Shown here in pieces: positions 35,687 to 44,612 of a stretch of 46,387 nucleotides of DNA; position 1 is the stretch's first letter, and every line of letters starts with the position of its first letter. Both the position numbers and the translations under genes were made by a program. Location of the stretch: contig JACJWA010000005.1 in assembly GCA_020637395.1 (NCBI GenBank), forward strand, positions 1-46,387, written 5' to 3'. The notes under the pieces were generated by a model. It had not been told where the DNA came from. It made no database searches and saw only the letters and a list, made by a program, of their open reading frames with translations. Source of the DNA: Calditrichota bacterium (GTDB lineage Bacteria > Electryoneota > RPQS01).

Positions 35687-36439
35687 TTAGGGGGTGCCTC
35701 GCGGGCGAGGAGCAGTGCTCTTCGACCGGCGGCGCAGCAGATTGGCGCGGAACACGTCTTCAAAAACGACGGTGGCCCGCGCCATTTTTGTTTCCAGTCG
35801 GGCCATGCTGACCATGAAGATCAGGAGTGGGATGAAGAGCAAAAGCTCATTAGTGCTGCTATGCACGGGCGGCCGGGCAGAAAAAGAGGCCGGATAGACT
35901 CTGGTGTAGCCGGGCACGGAGTAGAGCGCCACGTGCTGTGATCTTCCAATTGCGACGGAGAACTCCGTAATCGCCAGGACAAAGGCTTCACCGCGATGTC
36001 CCCGGCTCAGAAGCGGCATCATAACCTGTCGCTGGACAGTTTCGGAGACGGCGGGAGTGACCATTCGATTGAGTCCGTCTCCCAGAGAGACTCGCATCCG
36101 CTTATCGGCGACGGCGTCCACAATCAGGATCGTCTTGGTGGCTTGACCGGAGTCCATCCAGGACTCCAGCAGGAAGCGGGAGAAGTCTTCGATGTCCAGT
36201 CCATCCAGTGAGGGAACGGTCACCACGCGGACGATTACATCGGTTTTGCGTTCCAGCTCTTCGCTGATAGCCGCCAGACGCCTTTCATCTGCCGGTGCGA
36301 TGACTTTGGCGAAATCGCTCACGTAGCCAATGGGCTGGGGCATGGCGGAGTGCGTGCTGTCGGCCTGCACAGTCGCGGCAAAAAGCCACAAAAGTGCAAG
36401 ATGCAACGGCCATTGCAAAGTACCAAACACGGGTCGCAT
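35687..36439 (-). CDS. TPM-domain protein
   Basis: 250 residues from the ATG at 36439, with GGAAAGG upstream. A signal peptide (about 1-29) is followed by a TPM/YgcG-type domain (about 35-165): YVSDFAKVIAPADERRLAAISEELERKTDVIVRVV is split over the opening strands, then DIEDFSRFLLESW and RMRVSLGDGLNRMVTPA. A C-terminal membrane segment (NELLLFIPLLIFMVSMA) follows, then a basic tail. TPM domains occur in photosystem repair and envelope proteins; function here is unknown. It ends 13 nt from the convergent anti-sigma gene. Confidence 0.83.
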   Translation of the reverse strand: MRPVFGTLQWPLHLALLWLFAATVQADSTHSAMPQPIGYVSDFAKVIAPADERRLAAISEELERKTDVIVRVVTVPSLDGLDIEDFSRFLLESWMDSGQATKTILIVDAVADKRMRVSLGDGLNRMVTPAVSETVQRQVMMPLLSRGHRGEAFVLAITEFSVAIGRSQHVALYSVPGYTRVYPASFSARPPVHSSTNELLLFIPLLIFMVSMARLETKMARATVVFEDVFRANLLRRRSKSTAPRPRGTP

Positions 36440-36612
36440 CGTTTGCACGCCTTTCCAATAAAACACAATAACTTAGCCATCAATAACCGTCGTGCACAAC
36501 AGGGTAAAGCAATTAGGATGACATGTTCAAAAGTCCCATGGGTTGCTTGCATATTCGCAAGAATGTCAATAGATTTGAGATTGCGTGCACTATCTTCAGC
36601 CCAAATTTTCCG

Positions 36613-37323
36613 ATGATTCGCGGGATTCTCTTCGACCTCGATAACACCCTGCTCGACTTCATGCGGATGAAGCGGGCCTCGATTGAAGCCGGCGTGACCG
36701 CGATGATTGACAGCGGTCTGCCGATGCCTCGCGAGGAAGCGGTGCAGAAGATCTATGAGATTTACGACCGGGTGGGGATCGAGCACCAGGAGATATTCAA
36801 CATCTTTCTGGAAGAGCAGTACCGGATGGTTGAATACAAGTGGCTGGCTGCGGGGGTCGTTGCCTATCGCCGGGCGCGGAACAACTATCTGGTGACGTAC
36901 CCGCATGTGCGCTCGACGTTGGCGGCGCTGCTTCAGCGCGGGTTGAAGCTCGCCGTGATTTCCGATGCGCCGCGGCTGGGAGCGTGGCTCAGGCTCGCTC
37001 AGCTCGATTTGCATCATATGTTTGACCCGGTGGTCACGTTTGATGACACGGGACATCGCAAGCCGTCGCCGATTCCGTTTGAGCGCGCGCTGGCCCTGAT
37101 GGGGCTTTCGGCGAAGGAAGTCGTGATGATCGGGGATTGGCCGGACCGGGATATGGTGGGGGCCAAGCAGTTGGGCATCGTGACGGTTTTTGCGCGCTAC
37201 GGCGACACCAAGAACACGGTGGAGAGCGGCGCGGACTACGAGATAGACGACATCAGCCAGCTCTTGCAGGTTTTGAACCTGATGGAGATTGACGAGGATC
37301 AGACCTCGCTGTTTGAGTCGTAG
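36613..37323 (+). CDS. HAD-superfamily hydrolase, subfamily IA
   Basis: 236 residues from the ATG at 36613; the longer ORF from 36523 adds unlike sequence. The HAD motifs are in order: FDLDNTLLD with Asp8 and Asp10, the ISDAPR Ser, Lys in HRKPSP, and the acidic GDWPDRD. A helical cap lies between motifs I and II. It is a magnesium-dependent phosphatase; the substrate cannot be told. It resembles the CTE7 type of archaeal and bacterial HADs. The secreted beta-helix gene follows after 44 nt. Confidence 0.9.
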   Translation: MIRGILFDLDNTLLDFMRMKRASIEAGVTAMIDSGLPMPREEAVQKIYEIYDRVGIEHQEIFNIFLEEQYRMVEYKWLAAGVVAYRRARNNYLVTYPHVRSTLAALLQRGLKLAVISDAPRLGAWLRLAQLDLHHMFDPVVTFDDTGHRKPSPIPFERALALMGLSAKEVVMIGDWPDRDMVGAKQLGIVTVFARYGDTKNTVESGADYEIDDISQLLQVLNLMEIDEDQTSLFES

Positions 37324-37367
37324 GTACCGCTCGAGCGTGTTGCGGAGAAGTTTCTGAAGGAGGTGGC

Positions 37368-38912
37368 ATGAGAGTCCGACTCCTGTTGATCGCGATGACA
37401 CTTGTGGTGGGGTCTGTTCGCGGCGATGTGATTGTCAGCGGGGAAGTTTCGGGAACTTGGACCGCGGCCAGAAGCCCGTATGTCGTCGTGGGATACACCT
37501 CTGTTCCGGTCAGCGCAGCGCTAACCATTGAACCCGGAACAAGAATTGAGTTTACCGGGAATTGGGCGCTTGAGGTCTTTGGCGTTCTGAATTGCGTGGG
37601 CACGCCGGAAGATTCGATCTTTTTCACACAGGATACCATTCAGTATCCGGTGCGGTGGGACGGGCTCAGGCTCTATAACGAAACGGGTAACCCCTGTCAG
37701 TTGGAGTACACGGTCATTGAACACGGCGATACCTATGACGGATCGCTGCGGCTGGCGGGAACTCCGATGACGGTGCGCCGGACAACGATTCGCAATTGCC
37801 GTGGGCACTCGGTTGTGGTGGCCTACTTCAACTACCGGTTAGAAGAGTGCGTCATCGAGAACGGCGGCAACGGGGGCGGCTGCGGCGGCGGAATTCGCGC
37901 GATCAGCGCCGGGCTTGAAGTTTTCGACACGCGATTTGAACACAACTGGGCGCTGGACGGTGGCGCGTTGTGTTTGTATGATTCTGACGTGCTCTTCGAG
38001 CGTTGCCTGTTCCTGAGAAATGAGGCGAACATCTGGGGCGGCGCGATCTATTCGGACAGCACGACGCTATTGTTTCGCGAGTGCGTGTTTGACAGCAACT
38101 CAGCGTTATTGGGCGGCGCGGGATTGATGCACGACGATGCCAACACGACGTTTGAGCGCTGCGTGTTTGTCCGAAACACGTCGAACCACAACGGGACACA
38201 CGGGTCGTACGGAGTGTTTCAACTGACCGCCGGGGGAACGAACACGTTTACGCATTGTCTGTTTGCCGAAAATGTGGGAAACGTCGCCAGTGTGGGAAAT
38301 TTTCTGGGTACGACGGTTTTCGATCAATGCTGTTTCGCGCACAACAATCCGTTGACGATTTTGCAGGGAGGTGTGGACGACATTCGCTACTGTTCGTTTT
38401 ATCCGGGATTGAATGTGCCACAGCCTCCGCCGGATTTTGGTGACTTGGTGGGCGTGAATGCGAACGGGGATTCCGTGGATACGTTTGGGAATCTCACGGC
38501 GGTGCCGCTGTTTAGTCCGAACGGGCATGATGGCGAGTTCAGTCATCACTTCTTGTCGCCGCTGATCAATGCGGGCAATCCGGCGGAAGGACCGGACCCG
38601 GACGGCACGTTTCCCGATATTGGACCCCACACGTTTCATCGCCTTAACCAAATCGAGGATCTCTCGATTGTAAGGGTTGGAACAAGCAACGATGTGCGGT
38701 TGCGTTGGTCGGCGGTTCCAGAAGCCACGGAGTATTGGATCTTCTCGTTTGCGGGTCAGGAAGCCGCTTGGGACAACGCCGCATTTGTCGGCTCGACGAT
38801 TTCAACGAACTATGTTCACGTGGACGCGCTGGGCGAGACGGAGGCAATTCAGACCTATGCCGTGGTCGCGTCGCAAGAAGAGTGGCCGGGATTTGGAACG
38901 GCCGCGCGATAA
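37368..38912 (+). CDS. Secreted right-handed beta-helix protein
   Basis: 514 residues with a signal peptide (MRVRLLLIAMTLVVGSVRG) and AAGGAGG-like ribosome site. The middle (about 100-350) has repeated rungs of the type FERCLFLRNEAN.WGGAIY, typical of parallel beta-helix and polymorphic outer-membrane proteins, with many aromatic and Cys positions. The end (VRLRWSAVPEATEYWIF) is a fibronectin III-like domain. No T9SS tail is present. The stop overlaps the acpS start (TAATG), an unusual coupling of a secreted protein with a cytosolic enzyme. Confidence 0.82.
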   Translation: MRVRLLLIAMTLVVGSVRGDVIVSGEVSGTWTAARSPYVVVGYTSVPVSAALTIEPGTRIEFTGNWALEVFGVLNCVGTPEDSIFFTQDTIQYPVRWDGLRLYNETGNPCQLEYTVIEHGDTYDGSLRLAGTPMTVRRTTIRNCRGHSVVVAYFNYRLEECVIENGGNGGGCGGGIRAISAGLEVFDTRFEHNWALDGGALCLYDSDVLFERCLFLRNEANIWGGAIYSDSTTLLFRECVFDSNSALLGGAGLMHDDANTTFERCVFVRNTSNHNGTHGSYGVFQLTAGGTNTFTHCLFAENVGNVASVGNFLGTTVFDQCCFAHNNPLTILQGGVDDIRYCSFYPGLNVPQPPPDFGDLVGVNANGDSVDTFGNLTAVPLFSPNGHDGEFSHHFLSPLINAGNPAEGPDPDGTFPDIGPHTFHRLNQIEDLSIVRVGTSNDVRLRWSAVPEATEYWIFSFAGQEAAWDNAAFVGSTISTNYVHVDALGETEAIQTYAVVASQEEWPGFGTAAR

Positions 38913-39319
38913 TGCCTGAAAAGATTCCGCCTGAACCCATCCTTCCGTCGCTGGGCATTGATCTCGTTGAAGTCGAGCGCATCGCGTCGCATTTGGAGGA
39001 CACCGCGTTCCTGGAGCGAATCTTCACGGAAGCGGAGCGCACGGAGTGTTTGAAGCGCGCGAAACCTGAAGAGTGTTTGGCGGCGCGCTGGGCGACCAAG
39101 GAAGCTGTGGCGAAGGCGTTGGGGACGGGCATCGGTGAGTATCTGGCGTTCAAAGATGTGGAAGTTCTGACAGTTCCGGGCAAAGGTCCGCGAGTGAGGA
39201 TTCACGGCCCCTATTCCGCGTATCCGATGCGGGTGTCGGTTTCATTGACGCACACGAAGACCACGGCTGCGGCAGTGGTGATGATTTTCCCTGAAGATTC
39301 TGAACAGGAAATAGAGTAG
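38912..39319 (+). CDS. acpS: Holo-[acyl-carrier-protein] synthase
   Basis: 135 residues from the ATG overlapping the upstream stop. AcpS transfers 4'-phosphopantetheine from CoA to acyl carrier protein for fatty acid synthesis. The magnesium ligands are visible: Asp17 in GIDLVEVERI and Glu64 in WATKEAVAKALGTGI; the C-terminal SVSLTHTKTTAAAVV strand is typical. A short Pro/Glu-rich extension (MPEKIPPEPILPS) precedes the core. It is translationally coupled to the beta-helix protein gene. Confidence 0.94.
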   Translation: MPEKIPPEPILPSLGIDLVEVERIASHLEDTAFLERIFTEAERTECLKRAKPEECLAARWATKEAVAKALGTGIGEYLAFKDVEVLTVPGKGPRVRIHGPYSAYPMRVSVSLTHTKTTAAAVVMIFPEDSEQEIE

Positions 39320-39386
39320 GATTTCGAAATACTTATAGACGACTCCGGTGGTCCCGGCGTCCCGCAGTCTTGAAAGGAGCATTCTG

Positions 39387-41516
39387 ATGAAGCATTGGTT
39401 TCTGTTTTCTCTGCTCGTGGCAGGCCTGAGTGTAGGCTTTGCGAAGAGCGGTTCCAACCCGGCGGACGTGTGGGACGTTCGCACACCGAACAGTTTGGAC
39501 ACGCAGTGGGGTCCGGATCAATTCGGGTACATTGCGAAGGATTCGAACGAGCCGGACGGTCCGGACTTCGGATGGATTGACATTTCCACGATCGGCACGC
39601 CGGTCAGCGGTTTGGCGGACGACAATTTTGTCGGGCCGTTCAATATTGGCTGGACATTCCGATACTACTGGTATGATGTCAGCACGTTTTCGATCGGTTC
39701 GAACGGCTGGATGAAGTTTTCGACGGCCGGTCAGCTCGCTCAGCCGATTCCGCAGCTTCCGAACTCGGCGGCTCCGAATGACGTGATTGCGCCGTATGCG
39801 GCGGACTGGTTCTTTGGTCCCTCCGATCCCAGCGAATGTTTCTGGTGGACGAACAACGTGGACACGCTGATCATCTCGTGGGAGAATGTCACGGCGTGGG
39901 CACAGGGCGGCAACCTGGGCAATCACAACTTCCAGATGATTCTCTCGGGTGCGGACTCTTCGATCACGTTCCAGTACGGCACGAGCACGACGGGCGACGT
40001 TTCGAACAACAACATCGCGATCGGTATCGAGAATTTGACGGGCGGTATTGGTATCTCGAACTTCTTCGGCGCGTATCCGGCGAACTCGACGGCGATCAAG
40101 TTCTACTATCCCGAGACGATCACCTTCCAGGTGCACGATTTGGCGATGGCGGGTGTGCAGAATCCGGGTTCGCAGGGCGTGTTTATTCTGACGGGCGAGA
40201 CGCTGGATGCGTGGATGCGCGTGCGCAACGCGGGCAATCAGCAGGAAGCGTCCTACACGGCCAACTATGCGGTGCGTCAGACCAACAATACGCTGATCGT
40301 GGATGACGACTACACCGGAACGACGATTGCTCCGGCGGGAACGCAGGACATCGAGTTTCCGGGTCTGTGGTCGCCTTCTTCGGACGGCGTGTTCCGTCTG
40401 GTGGGTACGGTTACTTTGACAGGCGATTTGTTCACGGCGAACAACACGGTGCGCACGGAGATTCACGCGGTGACGCTGCCGGGCGAATTGCTTTATGACG
40501 ACGGTTTGGCCGAGCGTACGTGGAGCTGGGCAGGCGGCGAAGGTGGTATGGGTATGGGCTTTGTTCCGCCGGTGTATCCGTGCGAAGTGATCAGCGTGCG
40601 CGCGTTTGTCGGCGAATTGGGCGGCGACTTCCAGCTGCAGATTTTGGATGACGACGGTGCGAACGGCGGTCCGGGAACGATTCTGTGGTCCACGGACATT
40701 GTGGGCGCGACTCCGAATGCTTGGGCCAGCGCGACGGTTCCCGATTCAGCAGTGATTATCGCCGACGGCGAGTTCTTCGCGGCCTGGTACACTGTGGCGG
40801 GATCGCAGGTGACGTTTGGTATTGACTCGACCTCTGGACAAGGCATCTCGCGTCGCTCGTGGGAGAACGCGGGCGGCTGGGCCGAGAACCGTCTGTTGAA
40901 CGAAGCGGACGTGATGGTGCGTGTGACGATTCGCGAGCCGGGTCAGGTGAACAATCCTCCGGTGATCACGGCGGCCTCTCCGCTGCCGGACACGCTCGAC
41001 ACCGTGTGCTTCAACCGCACGATTGATTTCTCGGTGTTGGCGGAAGATCCGGACGGTCAGACTCTGGACTATCAGTGGGTACACAATGGCAACAACGTCG
41101 GCACGAACAGCCCGACCTATAGCCACCGCTTCATCACGCTGAATCAGAACACGCTGATGTGCCGCGTGTGCGATTTCGAATTCTGCGATTCGATCACGTG
41201 GACGCCGTGGGTGATGATCTGCTCGGATTTGGGTGACGAACCGGAACTGCTGCCGACGGACTTTGTGATTTCGGCATTCCCGAATCCGTTTAACCCGACG
41301 ACGACGATTGACTTCTCGCTGCCGCAGCGCACTGAAGCGCGCGTGGTGGTGCACAATTTGGCTGGACAGGAAGTCGCGGTTCTGCAGGACGGTGTTTTGA
41401 ACGCGGGTGTGCATCGCGTTGCGTTTGACGGGGCAAATCTGGCTTCCGGCACCTATTTTGCAGTCTTGAAGACTCCGACTGCTGAAAGAATTACCAAACT
41501 GCTGCTACTGAAGTAG
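39387..41516 (+). CDS. T9SS cargo protein with nidogen-like domain
   Basis: 709 residues from the ATG at 39387, after AAAGGAG. A signal peptide (MKHWFLFSLLVAGLSVGFA) is followed by a nidogen-like domain (about 40-250; SIGSNGWMKFS, NFQMILSGADSSITFQYG) like those in both C25-like cargoes, a CARDB-like segment, a carbohydrate- or Ig-type beta-sandwich (about 360-520), a PKD/Ig-like unit (LAEDPDGQTLDYQWVHNG) and a T9SS tail (AFPNPFNPTTTI ... KLLLLK). Probably an extracellular adhesin or matrix protein; no catalytic motif seen. The next gene starts 6 nt after its stop. Confidence 0.85.
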   Translation: MKHWFLFSLLVAGLSVGFAKSGSNPADVWDVRTPNSLDTQWGPDQFGYIAKDSNEPDGPDFGWIDISTIGTPVSGLADDNFVGPFNIGWTFRYYWYDVSTFSIGSNGWMKFSTAGQLAQPIPQLPNSAAPNDVIAPYAADWFFGPSDPSECFWWTNNVDTLIISWENVTAWAQGGNLGNHNFQMILSGADSSITFQYGTSTTGDVSNNNIAIGIENLTGGIGISNFFGAYPANSTAIKFYYPETITFQVHDLAMAGVQNPGSQGVFILTGETLDAWMRVRNAGNQQEASYTANYAVRQTNNTLIVDDDYTGTTIAPAGTQDIEFPGLWSPSSDGVFRLVGTVTLTGDLFTANNTVRTEIHAVTLPGELLYDDGLAERTWSWAGGEGGMGMGFVPPVYPCEVISVRAFVGELGGDFQLQILDDDGANGGPGTILWSTDIVGATPNAWASATVPDSAVIIADGEFFAAWYTVAGSQVTFGIDSTSGQGISRRSWENAGGWAENRLLNEADVMVRVTIREPGQVNNPPVITAASPLPDTLDTVCFNRTIDFSVLAEDPDGQTLDYQWVHNGNNVGTNSPTYSHRFITLNQNTLMCRVCDFEFCDSITWTPWVMICSDLGDEPELLPTDFVISAFPNPFNPTTTIDFSLPQRTEARVVVHNLAGQEVAVLQDGVLNAGVHRVAFDGANLASGTYFAVLKTPTAERITKLLLLK

Positions 41517-41522
41517 GTCTTT

Positions 41523-42431
41523 TTGAGTTCCACTGCGCAACAGTGGACACACGACAGGGGCACGAGCTTCCTAAGCCGTTTGTTTGCGGTGGGTTGGAGG
41601 CTCGTGCTGTTTGTGGGTGTGTTCCTGGCCCTCTATCTTCCGTTTCTGCTTCCGTATATTTTGTATCCGGAGACGGAATATCAGACGCTGGAAAGCCTTG
41701 CCGTCCGCGCCGGTGTGGAGCTGATTGCAATGGTGACGATGCTGCTGGCCGCAATAGCAATGACCCGCTACGCGGATCGGCGGCAAATCGCCGATTTGGG
41801 GTTTGTGCCCCGGCATCTGATCAGCGGACTAACGGCCGGCACGATAGCAGGAGGTCTGCTGTGTGTCGTGGTGTTGGCCGTGCTGGCGGCGATCAGCGAT
41901 CTGAAGTTTGCGCGTGACCTGGCTCCCATGAATGAGCTGTTCTGGCTGATGACGGCGCTGTTCCTGAACACGGTGTTTCAAGAGGTCCTGGTTCACGGGT
42001 ACGTGCAACAGATGGTGAAATCCCATTTCGGCACGGCTGCGGGCGTGATCATTTCATCGTTCATGATGGTGTTGATTCACTGGACCCTGTTCAAACCTAA
42101 CGCGTTGCTGGTGTTGACGAACTTATTTGCATTCGCGGCGATGCTGGGGATTGTGTTCGAAGTGAGCAAGAGTCTCTGGTGGCCGATTGGAGTTCATTTC
42201 GGGTGGAATTACCTGCAAGGCCCGTTGTTGGGTTTGCCGGTGACTGGTGTGGACATTTGGAATTCGGACATCATCAGCCTGCAAGGAAACACTTGGCTGA
42301 CCGGAGGGACAATGGGTCTGGAGGGCAGTCTCTTGACCTCTCTGATCCTTCTGCTGGCATCCGGAATACTCTGGAAGCGATGGGGCGAAAGGACGCGGGC
42401 GGTCGCAGTGCCCGGGCAGACGATGCGGTAA
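41523..42431 (+). CDS. CPBP-family membrane protein (CAAX protease-like), altered motif 1
   Basis: 302 residues from a TTG at 41523. About eight membrane helices. The CPBP/Rce1 motifs are recognisable: motif 1 at 153-157 (QEVLVH, in place of EExxxR), motif 2 MVLIH, motif 3 HFGWN. Motif 1 has Gln for the first Glu and His for Arg, so peptidase activity is doubtful. Family members process prenylated proteins in eukaryotes and have diverse or unknown roles in bacteria. The TTG start follows the T9SS cargo stop by 6 nt; the start is the least certain part. A strong terminator follows. Confidence 0.8.
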   Translation: MSSTAQQWTHDRGTSFLSRLFAVGWRLVLFVGVFLALYLPFLLPYILYPETEYQTLESLAVRAGVELIAMVTMLLAAIAMTRYADRRQIADLGFVPRHLISGLTAGTIAGGLLCVVVLAVLAAISDLKFARDLAPMNELFWLMTALFLNTVFQEVLVHGYVQQMVKSHFGTAAGVIISSFMMVLIHWTLFKPNALLVLTNLFAFAAMLGIVFEVSKSLWWPIGVHFGWNYLQGPLLGLPVTGVDIWNSDIISLQGNTWLTGGTMGLEGSLLTSLILLLASGILWKRWGERTRAVAVPGQTMR

Positions 42432-42461
42432 GCCGCCGGGAAGCGAACTCAAGGAATACGG

Positions 42462-42497
42462 GCCGGAAGAGGAAAACTCTTCCGGCTTTCTTTTTTC
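42462..42497 (+). terminator. Terminator after the CPBP gene
   Basis: A perfect 10-bp stem GCCGGAAGAG / CTCTTCCGGC with a GAAAA loop is followed by TTTCTTTTTTC. Confidence 0.92.
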
Positions 42498-42526
42498 TGG
42501 GCAAACCGTGCGGCACGACGGGGCAC

Positions 42527-42555
42527 TTGAGAATCCGTTCTGAGAATCGTAGATT
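42527..42555 (+). promoter_or_regulatory. Promoter of nnr
   Basis: TTGAGA (42527-42532), a 17-nt spacer and TAGATT (42550-42555) lie between a terminator and the nnr start 28 nt later. Confidence 0.55.
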
Positions 42556-42583
42556 AGGGAACATCTGTTTACTCGAAATTCCC

Positions 42584-44125
42584 ATGCTTCCCCTCTATAC
42601 TTCTGAAGAGATGCGCGCGCTGGATCGGCGCGCCATCACAGAATTGGGCATTCCCGGCATTGTTCTGATGGAGAATGCGGCGGCGGCCCTGCTGACTCAC
42701 ATTGCCGAAGAATACGGTTCGCCGGAGGATTTGTCGGTTGCAATATTCTGCGGACCGGGCAACAATGGCGGGGACGGGTTTGCTCTGGCTCGCCAGCTTT
42801 TCTTGCGCGGCGCGGACGTAGAGGTTTTTCTTCTGTCCAATGCAGATTCGTTGACTGGCGATGCCCGGCTGAACTATGAGATTTGCCGCACATTGGACGT
42901 GCCGCTCTATGAGCTTGAGAGTGCGGACGATCTTGAGTTTCAGTGGTATGACCTGGTGGTGGATGCGATTTTCGGGACGGGGTCAGTTCGCACGCCGGAA
43001 GGTGTGTTCCGGGAGGTGATCACGGCGATCAACGAGTCGGAGGTTCCGGTCTTGGCCGTGGACGTGCCGAGTGGGCTGGATGCCAGCTCCGGGGACGCTG
43101 CGGGTGCGGTGATTCACGCGGCGACTACGGTGACGTTTCAGTGCGGCAAGCCGGGGCTTTATCTGGAAGGGGGCCGGAGCTGTGCGGGGGAAGTGAAGAT
43201 TGCTCCTATCTCTTTGCCGGTTTCGGAAGAGGACATGATCGCTGCCAAGTGGTATCTGCCCGAAGCGGCAGACGCGGCGGCGCTGTTTGCGGCGCGTCCG
43301 TTGGAGAGCCACAAGGGGAGTTTTGGCAGGCTTCTGCTCTTGGCGGGGTCAAGGGGGATGAGCGGTGCGGCACGATTGGCGGCTCAGGCCGCGTTGCGCT
43401 CGGGAGTCGGGCTGCTAAAGGTTGGAGTGCCGGAGAGCATTCGCGGAGATGTTATCACGCAGCCGGAAGCGCAGGTGATTGGCCTTGCGGAGACCGCTGG
43501 CGGAACTCTTTCTGTAGGGGCTACGGCACGAGTGCGCGAGCTGATAGACTGGGCGGACGCGATTGCGGCGGGACCGGGGTGGGGCACGGATCCTGAGACA
43601 GTTGAAATCTTGCGGCTGCTCTTTGCGTCAGGCAAACCGTTGGTGCTTGATGCGGACGCGTTGAATCTGATTGCAGCTCACGGCTTGTTGGGCGACGTGC
43701 CAGCGGGCGCAGTCCTGACACCGCATCCGGGTGAGTTTGTAAGGCTTTCTGCACGGGGTTCTGAAAGTATCGGCGCGCGGATCGCGGCGGCGCGCGAGCT
43801 GTCTGCCCGGCACAAGATAGTATTGCACATCAAGAGCTCATCGTCGGTCACCGTTGCTCCGGATGGACGAGCTTATGTCAACTCAACGGGCAATCCGGGA
43901 TTGGCTACAGGCGGGAGTGGAGATGTCCTGACGGGGTTAGTGGGCTCGTTGCTTGCGCAAGGCGTCCCAGGCGTGCAGGCGGCGTGGGGCGGCGCGTTCA
44001 TTCTGGGACTTGCCGCGGATGAAGCAGTGGCGGAGATCGGAGAGGTATCCTTGCTGCCGTCCGACGTGGTGGAGTTTCTGCCGTTTGCGCTTCAGGATCT
44101 CAGTGACGGCGGCTATGAGGGATAA
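42584..44125 (+). CDS. nnr: Bifunctional NAD(P)HX epimerase/dehydratase
   Basis: 513 residues from the ATG at 42584, where the conserved MLPLYTSEEMRALDRR begins. The N-terminal YjeF_N domain (about 1-215; CGPGNNGGDGFALAR) epimerises hydrated NAD(P)H, and the C-terminal kinase-fold domain (about 230-510; GSRGMSGAARLA, AGPGWG, LDADALN, LTPHPGEF, TGGSGDVLTG) dehydrates it with ADP or ATP. Together they repair damaged cofactors. Full length, no key motif missing. The VanZ-like gene start overlaps its end by 11 nt. Confidence 0.96.
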   Translation: MLPLYTSEEMRALDRRAITELGIPGIVLMENAAAALLTHIAEEYGSPEDLSVAIFCGPGNNGGDGFALARQLFLRGADVEVFLLSNADSLTGDARLNYEICRTLDVPLYELESADDLEFQWYDLVVDAIFGTGSVRTPEGVFREVITAINESEVPVLAVDVPSGLDASSGDAAGAVIHAATTVTFQCGKPGLYLEGGRSCAGEVKIAPISLPVSEEDMIAAKWYLPEAADAAALFAARPLESHKGSFGRLLLLAGSRGMSGAARLAAQAALRSGVGLLKVGVPESIRGDVITQPEAQVIGLAETAGGTLSVGATARVRELIDWADAIAAGPGWGTDPETVEILRLLFASGKPLVLDADALNLIAAHGLLGDVPAGAVLTPHPGEFVRLSARGSESIGARIAAARELSARHKIVLHIKSSSSVTVAPDGRAYVNSTGNPGLATGGSGDVLTGLVGSLLAQGVPGVQAAWGGAFILGLAADEAVAEIGEVSLLPSDVVEFLPFALQDLSDGGYEG

Positions 44126-44528
44126 GCGGGCGGACGGTTTGCACAGCATGCAGCGATTTTGGGAGGCCGCGGCCACGGTTTGGTCGGCGGGAGTCATCGG
44201 TCTGGCGGTGTCTCCGCTGCACAATGTGAATTTGCTGACGGCCTCGTTGTCTGATAAGGTCTTGCACGGCATTGCCTTTCTGCTGGGGTCCATCGTGTGG
44301 GCGGGCACATTGGAAACGGAGGCGGGGCGTTCACGAAGTGTGATGCTTTCGGTGGGAATTTGCCTTGGTCTCGGCGCTTTGATTGAACTTTTGCAGACGC
44401 AGACGGCAACACGCACCGCGGAGGCCGGGGACTTTCTGGCGGATGCGATCGGTGCGGGAGTCGGCGCGCTGCTGTGGGTGCTGTTTCAGAGGAAAGCCTC
44501 TGAATCCGCCTCTCAGACAGTTGGTTAA
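44115..44528 (+). CDS. VanZ-like membrane protein
   Basis: 137 residues from the ATG at 44115, overlapping nnr; an internal ATG at codon 12 is another choice. Four hydrophobic segments (about 17-32, 45-62, 75-92, 108-124) with the VanZ-type DKVLHGIAFLLG and IELLQTQTATRTAEAGDFLADAIG (last part split over two turns), where the acidic pair before the final helix is typical. VanZ-like proteins are small membrane proteins, mostly of unknown role; one gives teicoplanin resistance. There is no other resistance gene here. Confidence 0.82.
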   Translation: MRDKRADGLHSMQRFWEAAATVWSAGVIGLAVSPLHNVNLLTASLSDKVLHGIAFLLGSIVWAGTLETEAGRSRSVMLSVGICLGLGALIELLQTQTATRTAEAGDFLADAIGAGVGALLWVLFQRKASESASQTVG

Positions 44529-44612
44529 GGCAGGCCGTGCTGTTCTCATTGAAGTTCGAGTTTTGCTGACGGGTTTTTCGAAATAGAAATCAAACAGATC
44601 GGGAGTAGATTT

